Assembly: GCA_022315425.1 (NCBI GenBank)
Contig: JAIUPT010000021.1
Span: 496,001-560,000, forward strand
Length of the DNA: 64,000 bases
DNA from: Pseudevernia furfuracea
Taxonomy: Eukaryota > Ascomycota > Lecanoromycetes > Lecanorales > Parmeliaceae
Reading direction: 5' to 3'
Of the stretch, positions 33,060 to 43,429 are shown piece after piece. Positions within the stretch are counted from its first letter, which is position 1; each line of letters starts with the position of its first letter. The notes under the pieces were generated by a model that saw only the letters and a program-made list of their open reading frames with translations, did no database searches and had not been told where the DNA came from. A program made the translations under genes and the position numbers.

Positions 33060-33650
33060 AAATTAAGTATTCAAGTCGAGAAAGCTCAAGAAGCTGCTGA
33101 GAAAGAAGCTTAAAAAGCTACTCAACAAGCTGCTCAGAAAGAAGCTCAAAAACCTACTCTCACATCTCGAGACCTAGCCTTCTTTGATCCTTCGCTGCAG
33201 TATAACTTTTCGAAACTCCGTCTATATCATGACATCAACAAGTTCGTCGAGCATATTTTACAGTGTGCGAACCAGTATCGCGAGGTTGATGTCACGGGAC
33301 TACTTTCGAAATGTCTTCGTGGTCAGACATTTACATGAAGTCAAAGCATTCAAGAAACTCTGAAAGATGTGACTCTCGCCAAGTACATGAAGGTGCTGAT
33401 AGTCAAATTCGGAAGAGAGACTTCAAAGTCAGCTTCTCAAACAACTCCGCAAGAGACTTCAAAACCAGCTTCGCAAATGTCTCAAGAGTATCACAAATGC
33501 ACAGTTTGCTCAGCTGCATTCTCCTTCATTAGTCGACTATTAAGTTATAGTCAAATGATCATCTGCAATAAGGCCTCGTGCAAGCACTGCGAGAGAACCT
33601 TCGAGTCAAAAAATTAGCTACATGAGCATCTTCGCAATCGAGACTGTCAG
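33060..33650 (+). pseudogene. Gag-like protein with C2H2 zinc fingers (Gypsy-3)
   Basis: A helical Ala/Glu/Lys/Gln repeat (VEKAQEAAEKEA, then KATQQAAQKEAQK) is followed by a capsid-like block LRLYHDINKFVEHILQCANQ and LLSKCLRGQTFT-stop, the stop replacing a probable Trp. Two zinc-finger-like units follow: YHKCTVCSAAFSF with LLSYS at the His position, and CKHCERTFESKN-stop-LHEHLRNRDC. The stops and the His-to-Tyr change fit RIP. In this element the fingers probably replace the CCHC knuckle as the nucleic-acid-binding module of Gag. The frame is otherwise open from 33369 to 33617. Confidence 0.65.
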
Positions 33651-33999
33651 CAATCATCTCCCATCAAGAGCATAGCGCCTTATAAATCTAGTCTGTCAAC
33701 ACTCACCCCTACTGAGAGCGTTACTTTCTATTCATTCTTATCTGAAATCTCTACATCTTACCCGACAACATCTCCGCCGGAATATCGTTCTACAACCTCG
33801 CCTTCGATGTATCAGTCATCAACATCAAAAAATTACCTCACAATCGCTAATCTCTACATGCGCTATGCATCTCTCAAATCAGTCAAATCCTCATGAATTC
33901 GCTCAGTTACTCGTTTTAGAATCGTTCTTCTCACACTCACAGTCAAGGATTTGTATAAGAAGTTTCATGAACGTCAAATTAATATAAGATCTCCAAGTC

Positions 34000-34413
34000 G
34001 CCAAATCGGGTCTAGCGCAGTCAAATCAGCATGCGATGCAAAGACCCCGACAATCGCCTCAAATTTGATTTCTCAGAAGGGCGTCAAGACTTTATTTTTC
34101 ATCATGTCAAAAACCAGTGCTCAGCGACTGATTTATCAACAACAACGTCAAGTAACGTCTTTCTTCTTCGCATCACCTCGAGCTATAGTCTATGACTATC
34201 GACGTCATTATAGTCGAAGGCCCGAAGCGTGTTATTGATGACGTCGTCGCTCTCGATGGATTTGATCTCATGGAGAAGACTGCGTCAAAATCATTTGATA
34301 TCGATTTAAGATTTAAGGTTCGGGCGGTTCGAAAGGCCTTCAGTCAATTACAGATCTTCATTTCTGAATTTCTTCTCTACTCGAAAATCGAATATCAAAT
34401 AACTACTGCATAA
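34000..34413 (+). pseudogene. Conserved C-terminal block of Gypsy-3 protein
   Basis: The frame reads KSGLAQSNQHAMQ near 34014, then TIDVIIVEGPKRVIDDVVAL and DIDLRFKVRAVRKAFSQLQI, ending TAA at 34411. The same block is present in the Gypsy-4 fragment (minus, about 38250-38650). A stop just before it (34186-34188, TAG) is Trp (TGG) in Gypsy-4. The acidic then basic pattern suggests a structural or nucleic-acid-related role, but no family is recognised. Whether it is joined to the zinc-finger protein or is a separate ORF cannot be decided, because the frame changes between 33620 and 34000. Confidence 0.55.
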
Positions 34414-34424
34414 CAAAACATCTT

Positions 34425-34695
34425 CTTGATCATCATTTCTTCAATTCTTCATCAATGGAGGTCATTTCAGAACCCTCGCGACCGCATAACGTTATGCTAG
34501 CGACATAACATCGTCAAAACGTTATCGCCGTAGATTCATCACCAGGGTCATCGACAAAGCCAGCGCTAGGGTCAAAAGTTCTTTGTTTTTTATGATTTTT
34601 TAGCGACCAAGCATGCGTAGCGTTTGTTTTTTTTTCTTCTTCTTTTCTTCTTTTCTACAGCACTGGGGATCAGCGCTTCTTCGAAGGGGGGGTAG
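34425..34695 (+). promoter_or_regulatory. Conserved 3' module and polypurine tract (Gypsy-3)
   Basis: It contains ATCATTTCTTCAATTCTTC, the perfect 14-bp palindrome GCATAACGTTATGC (34484-34497) and GCGACATAACATCGTCAA, all shared with Gypsy-2 and Gypsy-4. A long pyrimidine tract (34625-34665) precedes the polypurine tract at 34683-34695. Confidence 0.8.
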
Positions 34696-34889
34696 TGTTA
34701 CGAGCGTACCCTGCATCCCTTGACACCTCGTATCTTTGACACCTACGCTAGCCCTATCAGACTTAGCGTGTCTTGGCAGGTTCACTCCGTCATACATATA
34801 TGACGTCTCTCTCAGTTCATAGTTGCTTCTTAGCTTGTTATCTTCGTTATATACTACACTACGATTATTATCACAGTACGGTTCTTACA
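34696..34889 (+). repeat. 3' LTR of Gypsy-3
   Basis: 194 bp, TGTTACGAGCG to GGTTCTTACA, followed by the target duplication GTAAG. Confidence 0.95.
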
Positions 34890-34894
34890 GTAAG

Positions 34895-35257
34895 AAAGGG
34901 CGCGAATAACGCGATCAATCTTTTTATATTCTCGATGACAGAGATAACAGATAGTCTAATCGAGTTACATTTCTTTAAGATAGTAGTGTCTCGAGCTTTA
35001 AGATAAACGATCAAGAAATAAGATTGTGAATCTCTTAAAAACGAATTTTTCTAATAAAGTATTAACTAACTAGAAGATTTTTACTGATCTAATTAATGTA
35101 TCGTCTATTATTTCGAACTATTGATTAGTAATCTAATTATTTAATCGTTCTATTAATAAATTATCTAAATCGTGTTTAGATTGTTAAATATCGTCTCGAT
35201 TGTCTTCTTCGACAATTAAAAATATAGACGTAATTATTTAAAGCTACTTATCGTTAT
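34895..35257. other. RIP-mutated spacer
   Basis: AT-rich sequence, no gene recognised. It is the continuation of the spacer interrupted by Gypsy-3 and the left flank of the first miniature element. Confidence 0.6.
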
Positions 35258-35343
35258 TGTTAACAACTCAGTTAAAAAAGCTGACCTCGAGAATGTCTAC
35301 GCTTAACTGTCTCAGACACTCTATTTAGATATTAATTTTAATA
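35258..35343 (-). repeat. 86-bp terminal repeat, TRIM copy 1, left
   Basis: TGTTAACAACTCAGTTAAAA to AATTTTAATA. It matches 36110-36195 with transition differences. Confidence 0.92.
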
Positions 35344-36109
35344 ATTATCTCCCCCTTTATAAGACTCGTCCTCGAGTCTCAAAGACAAAAATCGCAATGT
35401 TTCTTAGAGGATCTTTGACTCGCATCAACGATTTTTAAGAGCATTCTTTGCCCGATCCCAAATTCTTTAGAAATTTCGTGCCCGATACTCTCGAGTCTTT
35501 TTTTGAGACGTCTCGCTCGAATTCTTACTCAGATTCTTTAGAAACTTCTAGAGCGTCTCGTTCGAATTCTTGCTCAAATTCTTTAGGGACTTCTCGCGGA
35601 AATGAGGTTTCTTCACTCATTCCACACCTGTGACCCCGCCATAGCGCATTACAGCTGATCTCATTTTGGGAACTTCTGTTCGAATTCTTCGAGGCTTTCA
35701 GAGCTTCTTGCCCGACCTGAATACTTTAGATTCATGTCATTTCGACATTTCAAGGGGATCACCCAGGGTCTCGTGCCCGTGCCCGATGCTTTCGAGGCTT
35801 CTTGCTCGTGGCGGGTCTTTTGTATAGAGCATTTTGCCCGAAAGATTTATTTGAATAGAGCGTTCTATTCGAAATTATTCATTTTTGCCTCGATAATGAA
35901 ATTCTTCGAGTCGCTTTTAACTTTCAAGCTCTTTGAAAATTTTAATTTTTTCTCTCTAAAAAAGTTCATTTCTGACCTTCTAAGATTTCGAATCTCGACT
36001 CTCATAGACTAAGCGTTTCACTTTCGGCTAGTTATTTAGACTAGGCTCTCTCAATTGCGTCTCGAGATAATCGACTAGATCGACTCGAAAATTAAAGCGC
36101 AGACACTAT

Positions 36110-36195
36110 TGTTAACAACTCAGTTAAAAAAGCTGACCCCGAGAGTGTCTGCGCTTAACTGTCTCAGACACCCTATTTAAATACTAATTCTAACA
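36110..36195 (-). repeat. 86-bp terminal repeat, TRIM copy 1, right
   Basis: TGTTAACAACTCAGTTAAAA to AATTCTAACA, followed by the target duplication GTTAT. Confidence 0.92.
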
Positions 36196-36200
36196 GTTAT

Positions 36201-37158
36201 CTTAAGAATCTTAAGATATACGTAAATTAGACGATATAATATTGTCGTGATAGACTTTTATTAAATCTAATTCACTCGTAAATAAATATATTTTTTTATA
36301 AATAAGTCTCTTAAACGATCGAAATTTCTAAGATCTCTAAACGCGATAAGAAAATATTAGAAGTTATACGAAGATAGAAAGATAAAGAAATAAGAGAGCT
36401 TAATATATAAGAGATATTAAGAATTTAATCAAATGTATTAAAAAAAACTCGATTATCTTGATATAAGTTTAGACGCTAAGACTTAGTCTTTAACGAGGGT
36501 CTAAGTTATAAGAAAATCAAGTAAGCAGAATTCGTAAGTTATTATATAGATATGTCAGTCGAGTAATTAGATATATAATTAATTAACTGCAGCTCGAAAA
36601 GTGTGTGAAGACTATTAATATAAGAAATACTTGCTCATTAAAATTCGAAATATCTATTATTATATTATTGTCTTTAGATCTTCAGCATAAATCTTTTTAG
36701 ATATTTTTTTATTAATTATTATCGAGTTTTATTCTTACGATCTTATCGCAATTTAGTAAACATAGCGAATTTAAAGCAAATTTGATTCTTTACATTATAT
36801 TTATAATACTCTTACTTAATTCAATTTTTAATATATTTCTTAACACTAAATCAACGTTATATTTTTCTATTATAGTTTTCTTTATCTTAGTATCTCGTCG
36901 TTATATATTATTTATAATTCTCTTTATCTTAGAATTGACTTCCTCAATGATCTCGATTAAATTTAAGATAAGAATTATAATATTAGAGTCTAAAAACTTG
37001 TCGTCTGAATCGCGCTTCTGTGCGATAAGACTTTAGAGCGTTATTTTTCGAGTAGCTTACAACGTAACGATTTATTTAAAGTCGTTTAACGATTTAAATA
37101 ATTCTCGATCGTGCTTTTCTGCGAGCGCTTTTAATATAGAGACTTGCTCTTATATAGC
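36201..37158. other. RIP-mutated sequence, no gene recognised
   Basis: Very AT-rich. The open frame at 36782-37036 is hydrophobic (Ile/Phe/Leu-rich) only because of base composition and has no homologous copy here. Nothing else supported. Confidence 0.6.
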
Positions 37159-37163
37159 GCTCT

Positions 37164-37431
37164 TGTTAGACTGACTTATATAATATAGATATATATAAGA
37201 CAGACTAGAATTATGTAACAATGTGAACTTAGTGAAGATATATATATTACGTATAGTATATCTAATAGTAAGACTAATTCTTAAGAAAGAAAAATGAGAA
37301 ACTTCGAGACATGACTCTCTTAAGCTTCTCACGTCAAGAATCCGCTTAATATGCGTATGTCAAGCGATTCGATTACGCTTGACAATCCTCGAGCTTATAC
37401 GACAGCTGTTCTCTTGAACCCGCTGCTAACA
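37164..37431 (-). repeat. Solo Gypsy-1 LTR
   Basis: 268 bp in reverse orientation (TGTTAGACTGAC to GCTGCTAACA) with a perfect target duplication GCTCT at 37159-37163 and 37432-37436. It keeps CTTGAACCCGCTGCTAACA, a less mutated end than in most copies. Confidence 0.96.
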
Positions 37432-37436
37432 GCTCT

Positions 37437-37729
37437 TCGTCTCGAAGAATTTTATAAATAGTGTTAACGTCTCTTTTCACTTCTTATTAATATGCTCGCT
37501 TTTATTTACTATTCATATTATATTTTCGTCGAGTAGTTCTATGACTGTAAGCGATAAGTCTTTTTAAATAACATTTATAATTGTATTAATAGTCTTGACG
37601 TTATTAAAAAACGCAATAATCGTAACTTGCTCGTTCTCGAGCTTAGAGATAATCATTAAAATAGTCTCGATAATCAAGTTCAAAGTACTCGATAACTTAA
37701 TTATAAGTCTTATTAAGTTATACTTAGCT
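37437..37729. other. RIP-mutated spacer
   Basis: AT-rich, no gene recognised. Right flank of the solo LTR and left flank of the Gypsy-4 fragment. Confidence 0.6.
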
Positions 37730-37910
37730 TGTCAGAATCAGATCTAGAAGGATCATAGGGATATGAGTAGACGAGAATAAAGAGTCTATCGAACTATTTA
37801 AAAGGGAGGCTCTGTATATGTAGAAGATAAGACCTCCGTCAAGACTAGGCTAGACTTTCATGGGCCTAGCGCCTAGTCGATATCAAGGGATACAGAGTAC
37901 GATCGTAACA
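37730..37910 (-). repeat. 3' LTR of Gypsy-4
   Basis: 181 bp, on the plus strand TGTCAGAATCAGATC to CGATCGTAACA. The inner end is next to CTACCCCCTCTC, the complement of a polypurine tract. No target duplication can be tested without the other end. Confidence 0.75.
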
Positions 37911-38229
37911 CTACCCCCTCTCGAAAGAAGCGCTGATCTCCAGTGCGATAGAAAAGAAGAAAAGAAGAAGAAAAACAAACGTCATATATACTTGATCGCT
38001 GAAAAATCATAAAAAATAAAGAACTTTTGACCCTAGCGCTCGCTTTCTCCTTGCGGCGATGATGTTGATTTCAATTTAATTCGGTGACGTCTTGACGATA
38101 TCATGTCGCTAGCATAACGTTATGCGATAATAGGGGTTTAGAAATGATCTTCATTAATGAAGAATTGAAGAAATGATAATCAAGAACGTGTTTTGTCATG
38201 TAGCAGTCATTTGATATTCGATTTTCGAA

Positions 38230-39470
38230 CGAAGAAGAAATTCAGAAATGAAGGCCTGTGATTGGCTGAGACCTTTCGAACCGCCCGAACCTTAAATCTT
38301 AAATCGATATCAAATGGTTTTGGCGCAGTCTTCTTCATGAGATCAGATTCATCGAGAACGACGACGTCATCAACAACACGCTTCGGGTCTTCGGTAATGA
38401 CGTCGTCGATAGTTATAGACCATATCTCGAGGGGAGACGAAGAAGGTAGCTGTCATATGATGTTGTTGTTGAATATCAAGTCGCTGAGCACTCGTTTTTT
38501 GTCATGATGAAAAATGAAGTCTTAACGCTCTTCTGAAATGGCCTGGAGTCGCTGAAAAACATCATGTCCGAGGTTTGATCGGATCGCATGTTGGTTTGAT
38601 TGCGCTAAACCCGATTTGGCGCTCATGAAAATCTCATATCTGCTGTAGTCACTTGTCTCGTTGTTCATGCCCGCAGCAGTTCAAATAACAAGTATTCGTG
38701 CTTGCCGCTGATTTCGATGCTTGTCGACTACATGTCACTGATTCTAACACTGTTGTCATATATGACCCTGATATTCCAAGTCGTAATACTCCTGGCGACT
38801 TAGCTCAGCGACTGACGATTTGTCGTGCTTCTGAATATAGGTTCAGTTTATCATAACAAGTTTCTCATCTTCATCCATACGTAGATTTTCATCAAGATCG
38901 AGAGCAGAATCTGAGCGAGAAATAATAACGTATTTGTCCTTCTTTGTGTCAGCCTCAGCCTTTGCTTTAGCGTATTGCTCGACGAACTTTGCTGCTTTTC
39001 TCTCAGTCAGACCTTCAGCGAATTGTTGATAATAGAGTTATCTCATCATTATGTACGTCTTTAGCTGAGACTTTATCTTCATTATATAAGTGTTTAGAGC
39101 ATCGTCTTGATCAATAGAACGAAGCTCTGATTTCATTGCGAGATATCTTATAAGATCAGCTTCGAAAGCATAACGACTAGCGCATTTCATTAAGATTCTA
39201 TAGAAGTCTAAAAAAGATTGATTGTCTTACGTTATTTTCTCGAAAGCACGTCAATTTGTGTCTTCAATAATAAATAAAGATACTTCGTATAAATCGACAA
39301 GATGATCTAGAAGTTCGTTGACGATAGAATAAGAACGATATCGTCGTCTGATAGACACGTACTGACTTATCTCTCCCTCGAGACGTGCAATAATGTACGT
39401 AATCTTGAATAACTCGAGAGGATAGTGATCAGCATTGTGATCAAGCTTATTTAGAATTCTCATTTTTTAT
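38230..39470 (-). pseudogene. Gypsy-4 Gag-like protein, degenerate
   Basis: The N-terminal open part (39251-39463) reads RILNKLDHNADHYPLELFK and IIARLEGEISQYVSIRRRYR with ELLDHLVDLYEV, the helical capsid layout of fungal Ty3/Gypsy Gag. A middle part (about 38950-39100) includes YYQQFAEGLTERKAAKFVEQ and a Lys/Asp-rich tail. The C-terminal block (about 38250-38650) reads KSGLAQSNQHAIRSNLGHDV, then WSITIDDVITEDPKRVVDDV and DIDLRFKVRAVRKVS, shared with Gypsy-3. Several stops, mostly at Trp/Gln positions. It suggests the Gypsy-3 protein is the same Gag type with a zinc-finger segment in the middle. Confidence 0.7.
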
Positions 39471-39786
39471 TCATCAAATTGAACGTGATTATTGATATCA
39501 GTAAAAACAAGTGAATTCGATAGTCTTGAACTGAGTGCTGATCTTGGTGTCTGTCTGAGCGAGGGAGATCGCTATCTCAGCGATAATCGAGAGGGAGGTG
39601 GATCATGATCTTATATCGACTTATTCTAAGATCTTGATTGCTGAGACTGGTTTTGCTGCTGAGTATGATATCGCTGAAAGAGATCCTCAGTAGATAAGGA
39701 TTGCTATACTCTTGACATGCGAAGCGGAGACGAATTTGATGATAAGAATTTGATATGTAGATTCTCGAATATAAAATAGAGCTAAC

Positions 39787-40682
39787 TGTTAGCAACTCAG
39801 TTAAAAAAGCTGGTCTCGAGAGTGTCTGCGCTTGACAGCCTCAGACATCCTATTTAAATACTAATTCTAACAATTATATCTCTCTTTATAGAACTCGTTC
39901 TCGAGTCTTAAAGACAAAAATCGCAATGTTTCTTAGAGGATCTTTGGCTCGCATCAACGATTTTTTAAGAGTATTCTTGTTCGATCTCAAATTCTTTAGA
40001 GATTTCGTGTCCGATACTCTCGAATCTTCTTAGAGCGTCTCGCTCGAATTCTTGCTTAGACTCTTTAAAAACTTCTCGCGAAAATAAGATTTTTTTATTG
40101 ATTCCAGGCCTGTGATCTCGTCATAGCGCATTACAGCTAATCTCATTTTTGAGAACTTCTATTCGAATTCTTCGAGACTTTTAGAACTTCTTACTCGATC
40201 TAAATGCTTTAGATTCATATCATTTCGACATTTCAAGAGAATCACCCAGAGTCTCGTACTCGTGTTCGATGCTTTCGAAGCTTCTTGCTCGTGACGGGTC
40301 TTTTATATAAGACATTTTGCTTAAAAGATTTATTTTATTTGAATAGAACGTTCTATTCGAAATTATTCGTTTTTGCCTCGATAATAAAATTCTTCGAATC
40401 GTTTTTAACTTCGAAGCCCTCTGAAATTTCAATTTTTTCTCTCTGAAAAAGTTCATTTCTAATCTTCTAAGATTTCGAATCTCGGTTCTTATAGACTAAG
40501 CGTTTCACTCTCGACTAGCTATTTAGACTAGACTCTCTTAATTGCATCTCGAGGTGATCGACTAAATCGACTCGAAAATCAAAGCGCAGATATTATTGTT
40601 AGCAACTCAATTAAAAAAGCTAATCTCGAGAGTGTCTGTGCTTGACAGTCTCAGATATTCTATTTAGATATTAATTTTAATA
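39787..40682 (-). mobile_element. Miniature LTR element (TRIM), copy 2
   Basis: 896 bp with 86-bp terminal repeats at 39787-39872 and 40597-40682 (TGTTAGCAACTCAGTTAAAA). It is colinear with the copy at 35258 but carries deletions in the tandem-repeat part and more RIP-type changes. The flanking bases CTAAC (39782-39786) and GTAAA (40683-40687) do not match, so one flank was altered or lost. It marks the 5' break of Gypsy-4. Confidence 0.88.
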
Positions 40683-40687
40683 GTAAA

Positions 40688-43420
40688 TTACTCGAGATAT
40701 CGTTTACGTTATCGCGTTCAACGATATTAATAAGCTCTTTGCGTATCTCGCTCATGTTTTAATCGATAATATTATATAGAGATTTAGAGATTTTAAATAG
40801 CGAAGATATTAAAGAGTCGTTAATTAGAGCAGAGACTTATTCTCGTCGTCTTTCTATTTCAGACACTTAGTGATTCAAAGCATTATCTAGTGCAATAATA
40901 ATAATTTTATTCGCTTTAAGAAGCGTGAATAAGCAGACGATGATAAAAGTTGAGATGATGAATACTCACTAAAGATGTATTCAATTCGAACCTTTTAAGA
41001 TGTACGATAGATGGGTTGAAAGTAAGCATTAGCGTATTAACGACGGATGCTTTTCTTTATCGCTTTGCTTTGTCATGAATTTAGCGAGCGTAGAGCAGTA
41101 GATCTAAAAAACATGTTTTGCTGCTTCAAGACTTTTTTTTTTTTTTAATGCGATAAATTAAATCAGTACAAATCTTAACTCAATTGAACTTGATGATGAT
41201 TCAATAACTGTATAACACTCTAACTAAATATATATTTTATATGTGTCTGTGAACTCAGGTCGTTAATCATTAAGGTCCGTAACAGGCTATGCAGCGTGAT
41301 TTAAGAACGCCTTCTTCGAGAGTGAAGAGAGTTTCTCGATGCGATCCCTTAAATACCTAGCGTCGATCGTAAGATTGAAAGGCTCGAAAGATAAAGTATC
41401 TTAAGAAGACACTGAAAGTGGGATCTCAAAAATTAGCGTAATTAATTCTACGCAGAGTACTGCTCTGATGAATTCTTATCAATATCTTCTGACATAGTCA
41501 ATGAATTCAATAAATAATATCATATTGAAATCGAAAGAGATAGCTTTATAACTCTATTTTAAAGAAATCGAGACTATATAGAAGATGACTTAATGATGCG
41601 AGAAACGAGATGTCAAGTGTCAAGCTTCGATATCTCTTTTGTAACGTCTTTACGTAAATACTATCAACATAGCTGCGCTGAAACAGTAGTATAGAGAAAT
41701 TATAAAAACTTTTCTTTCCATATCTCAAGTCTCATTTGTCGTCTTTCTAATCTCTCTCTTATATCCTCGCATCTGTTAGCTTGCGTTGATTAGCACAAAG
41801 AAGATTCAACTTGTAGACAGTCTACGAGCGTGTTATTGATCTTTTAGACATCATGGGATATGTGAAATTAGTCTACTCTTAGATACTAGAAGTAAAAGAC
41901 GTCGCCTTTCGTTTCGATTATATCTTTTTCTTATCAAGTATTCACATAATCGAAGATCATCTTGCTACGAGTGCTGCGATAATCGCATGAATTTCTTTTC
42001 TCATTGAATATCATAAAAATAGATTTCTGCTCCTCTTATATTCATTCAATACTGGGAGTTAGTGTCTCAGAAGACGATTGAGCTTCATAATTCAGTTAGT
42101 TCTACTTGAATAATCGCCCAGATGAGGAAGCGACGCTTCTTATTAGCGATATATCAGCTCAAGAACTCTGACTAAAAAAAGCAGTCAATCTAAAATCAAA
42201 TAGCAATTTGAAAGTCAATAAATACAATAACGTCGTAAGGAAAAGCATAAGCGCAAAAGCGAAGGCATGTTTTTTGCAGTCTAGAATCGAGACGAACGTA
42301 CTTTCGACGACTCTCTTCATCGCTTTATGATATTTCTCTAAGAGAACGAAAATATCGATGTAAATAATTGACGAAACAAGTTCGATTGCAATCGACTTAA
42401 GAATAGATTGTTATAAGGCTACGATATCTATTACATATATTAATATAACGAGAACGTATATAACAATTTCTAAGATCATCAAGATTATCATATCGATTAA
42501 GATTCTAAATTATTCGAATCGATAGTAGTCGCGAGATAAGTCTCGACGTTCTACTTCTCTTATAATCAAATTCTTTATTAAAGATATATCGTATAACTAA
42601 GAAGCTTCTGTAACTTTATGCTTTACTTACGTGTTATCGTCTAAGTTTATTTTAAAACGCATAATGCTTATATTTGCTTTCTCGTGCTATAGATCTATTC
42701 TCGTCTTACGAATTACGTTATAATTTTTTAAAGCAATAAAAGAGACGAACGAGTTTATAATCGTCTTCTTTGATTATTAATCGACGCGCATAAATGAAAG
42801 CTGTTTAGCGTCGTGAGACGTTTCATGTTTTATACTATTTTAAATACTATACGTGCTATTTCCGCTTTCGCTAAGTTTTGTTTGTCTTTCTTCTATAAGA
42901 ATTATTAGTAACTAATGAATTCTGATATAATTGCTCGTACGCTCTTGAATCAGATCTTAGAGCGCGTAGTTAGACGTCTTTTGAGACATAATGAAGCTCG
43001 ATTTTTCTCGAGTTTATATAGAAGAGATTGATAATCATTTGATAGCTTATGTGTCGATTCAAGTTCTAGTCAAGATTCGAGATCGAGATCAACTTCACGC
43101 TTCAAGAATAATCAAGCAAATAAAGACGAATTCACTTATCGTAGTAGCTTTCTTCAATAGACAAAATTGACAAGACTAGCAGAATCACTAAAAACACTTG
43201 TTCAAATTCTCAGATATTCTCATCAGAGATATAATCTTCGACTTCGCTTACGAAAGTTCGAGTAATAAATAAGTGACTTATTTCTTAAGCAAGAATAAAG
43301 ATTAGTCAAAGTATCTACTCGATATAATTAAGATATTAGTAATATCGAACGAGATCGAAAAGATCTCTTGAAAGAATACGTATCTCTTATAGTGTAGATT
43401 CGTACATATCGAAAGAAGCT
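40688..43420. other. RIP-mutated sequence, no gene recognised
   Basis: AT-rich, with a 14-base T run near 41129-41142. A slightly less mutated patch lies at 41210-41480. Open frames such as 41546-41728 have no domain. No terminal repeats identified. Confidence 0.6.
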
Positions 43421-43429
43421 CGAAGTAAG

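Larger units (their letters stand above)
31867..34889 (+). mobile_element. Short LTR retrotransposon Gypsy-3, no pol
   Basis: A complete 3,023-bp element with 194-bp LTRs and a perfect target duplication GTAAG (31862-31866 and 34890-34894). A polypurine tract GAAGGGGGGGTAG precedes the 3' LTR. The internal 2.6 kb has no RT, RNase H or integrase, only a Gag-like zinc-finger protein and a conserved C-terminal block. Base composition is far less RIP-altered than the surroundings and the LTRs differ at about ten positions, nearly all transitions, so this is one of the youngest insertions. Its LTR shares the block GACTTAGCGTGTCTTG and TTCACTCCGTCATA with Gypsy-2 LTRs, so it probably used the enzymes of that family. 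Confidence 0.93.
35258..36195 (-). mobile_element. Miniature LTR element (TRIM), copy 1
   Basis: A 938-bp element with 86-bp terminal direct repeats at 35258-35343 and 36110-36195 (TGTTAACAACTCAGTTAAAA to ATTCTAACA) and a perfect target duplication GTTAT (35253-35257 and 36196-36200). A purine tract on the minus strand next to the left repeat (AAAGGGGGAGATAA) suggests minus orientation. The interior has no pol. It contains degenerate tandem repeats of about 50 bp built on TCTCGCTCGAATTCTT, which translate as a Ser/Asn-rich frame at 35448-35633, and a second frame at 35734-36012; neither is convincing as a gene. It depends on another element for movement. Confidence 0.9.
37730..39786 (-). mobile_element. 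5'-truncated LTR element Gypsy-4
   Basis: On the minus strand this is a Gag-like coding region, then the 3' module and polypurine tract GAGAGGGGGTAG, then a 181-bp LTR at 37730-37910. The coding region and 3' module match Gypsy-3, but the LTR is largely different, keeping only the TGTTACGA start. The 5' side ends at TRIM copy 2 (39787) and no matching 5' LTR was found in the window, so the element is truncated or its start lies in unrecognisable sequence. No pol present. Confidence 0.8.

Noticed and set aside
39782..40687. Target duplication for TRIM copy 2
   Set aside because: CTAAC and GTAAA do not match, so no duplication is claimed.
41129..41142. T run as a poly(A) tail of a minus-strand LINE
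   Set aside because: No non-LTR reverse transcriptase reading was seen beside it, and no target duplication was found.
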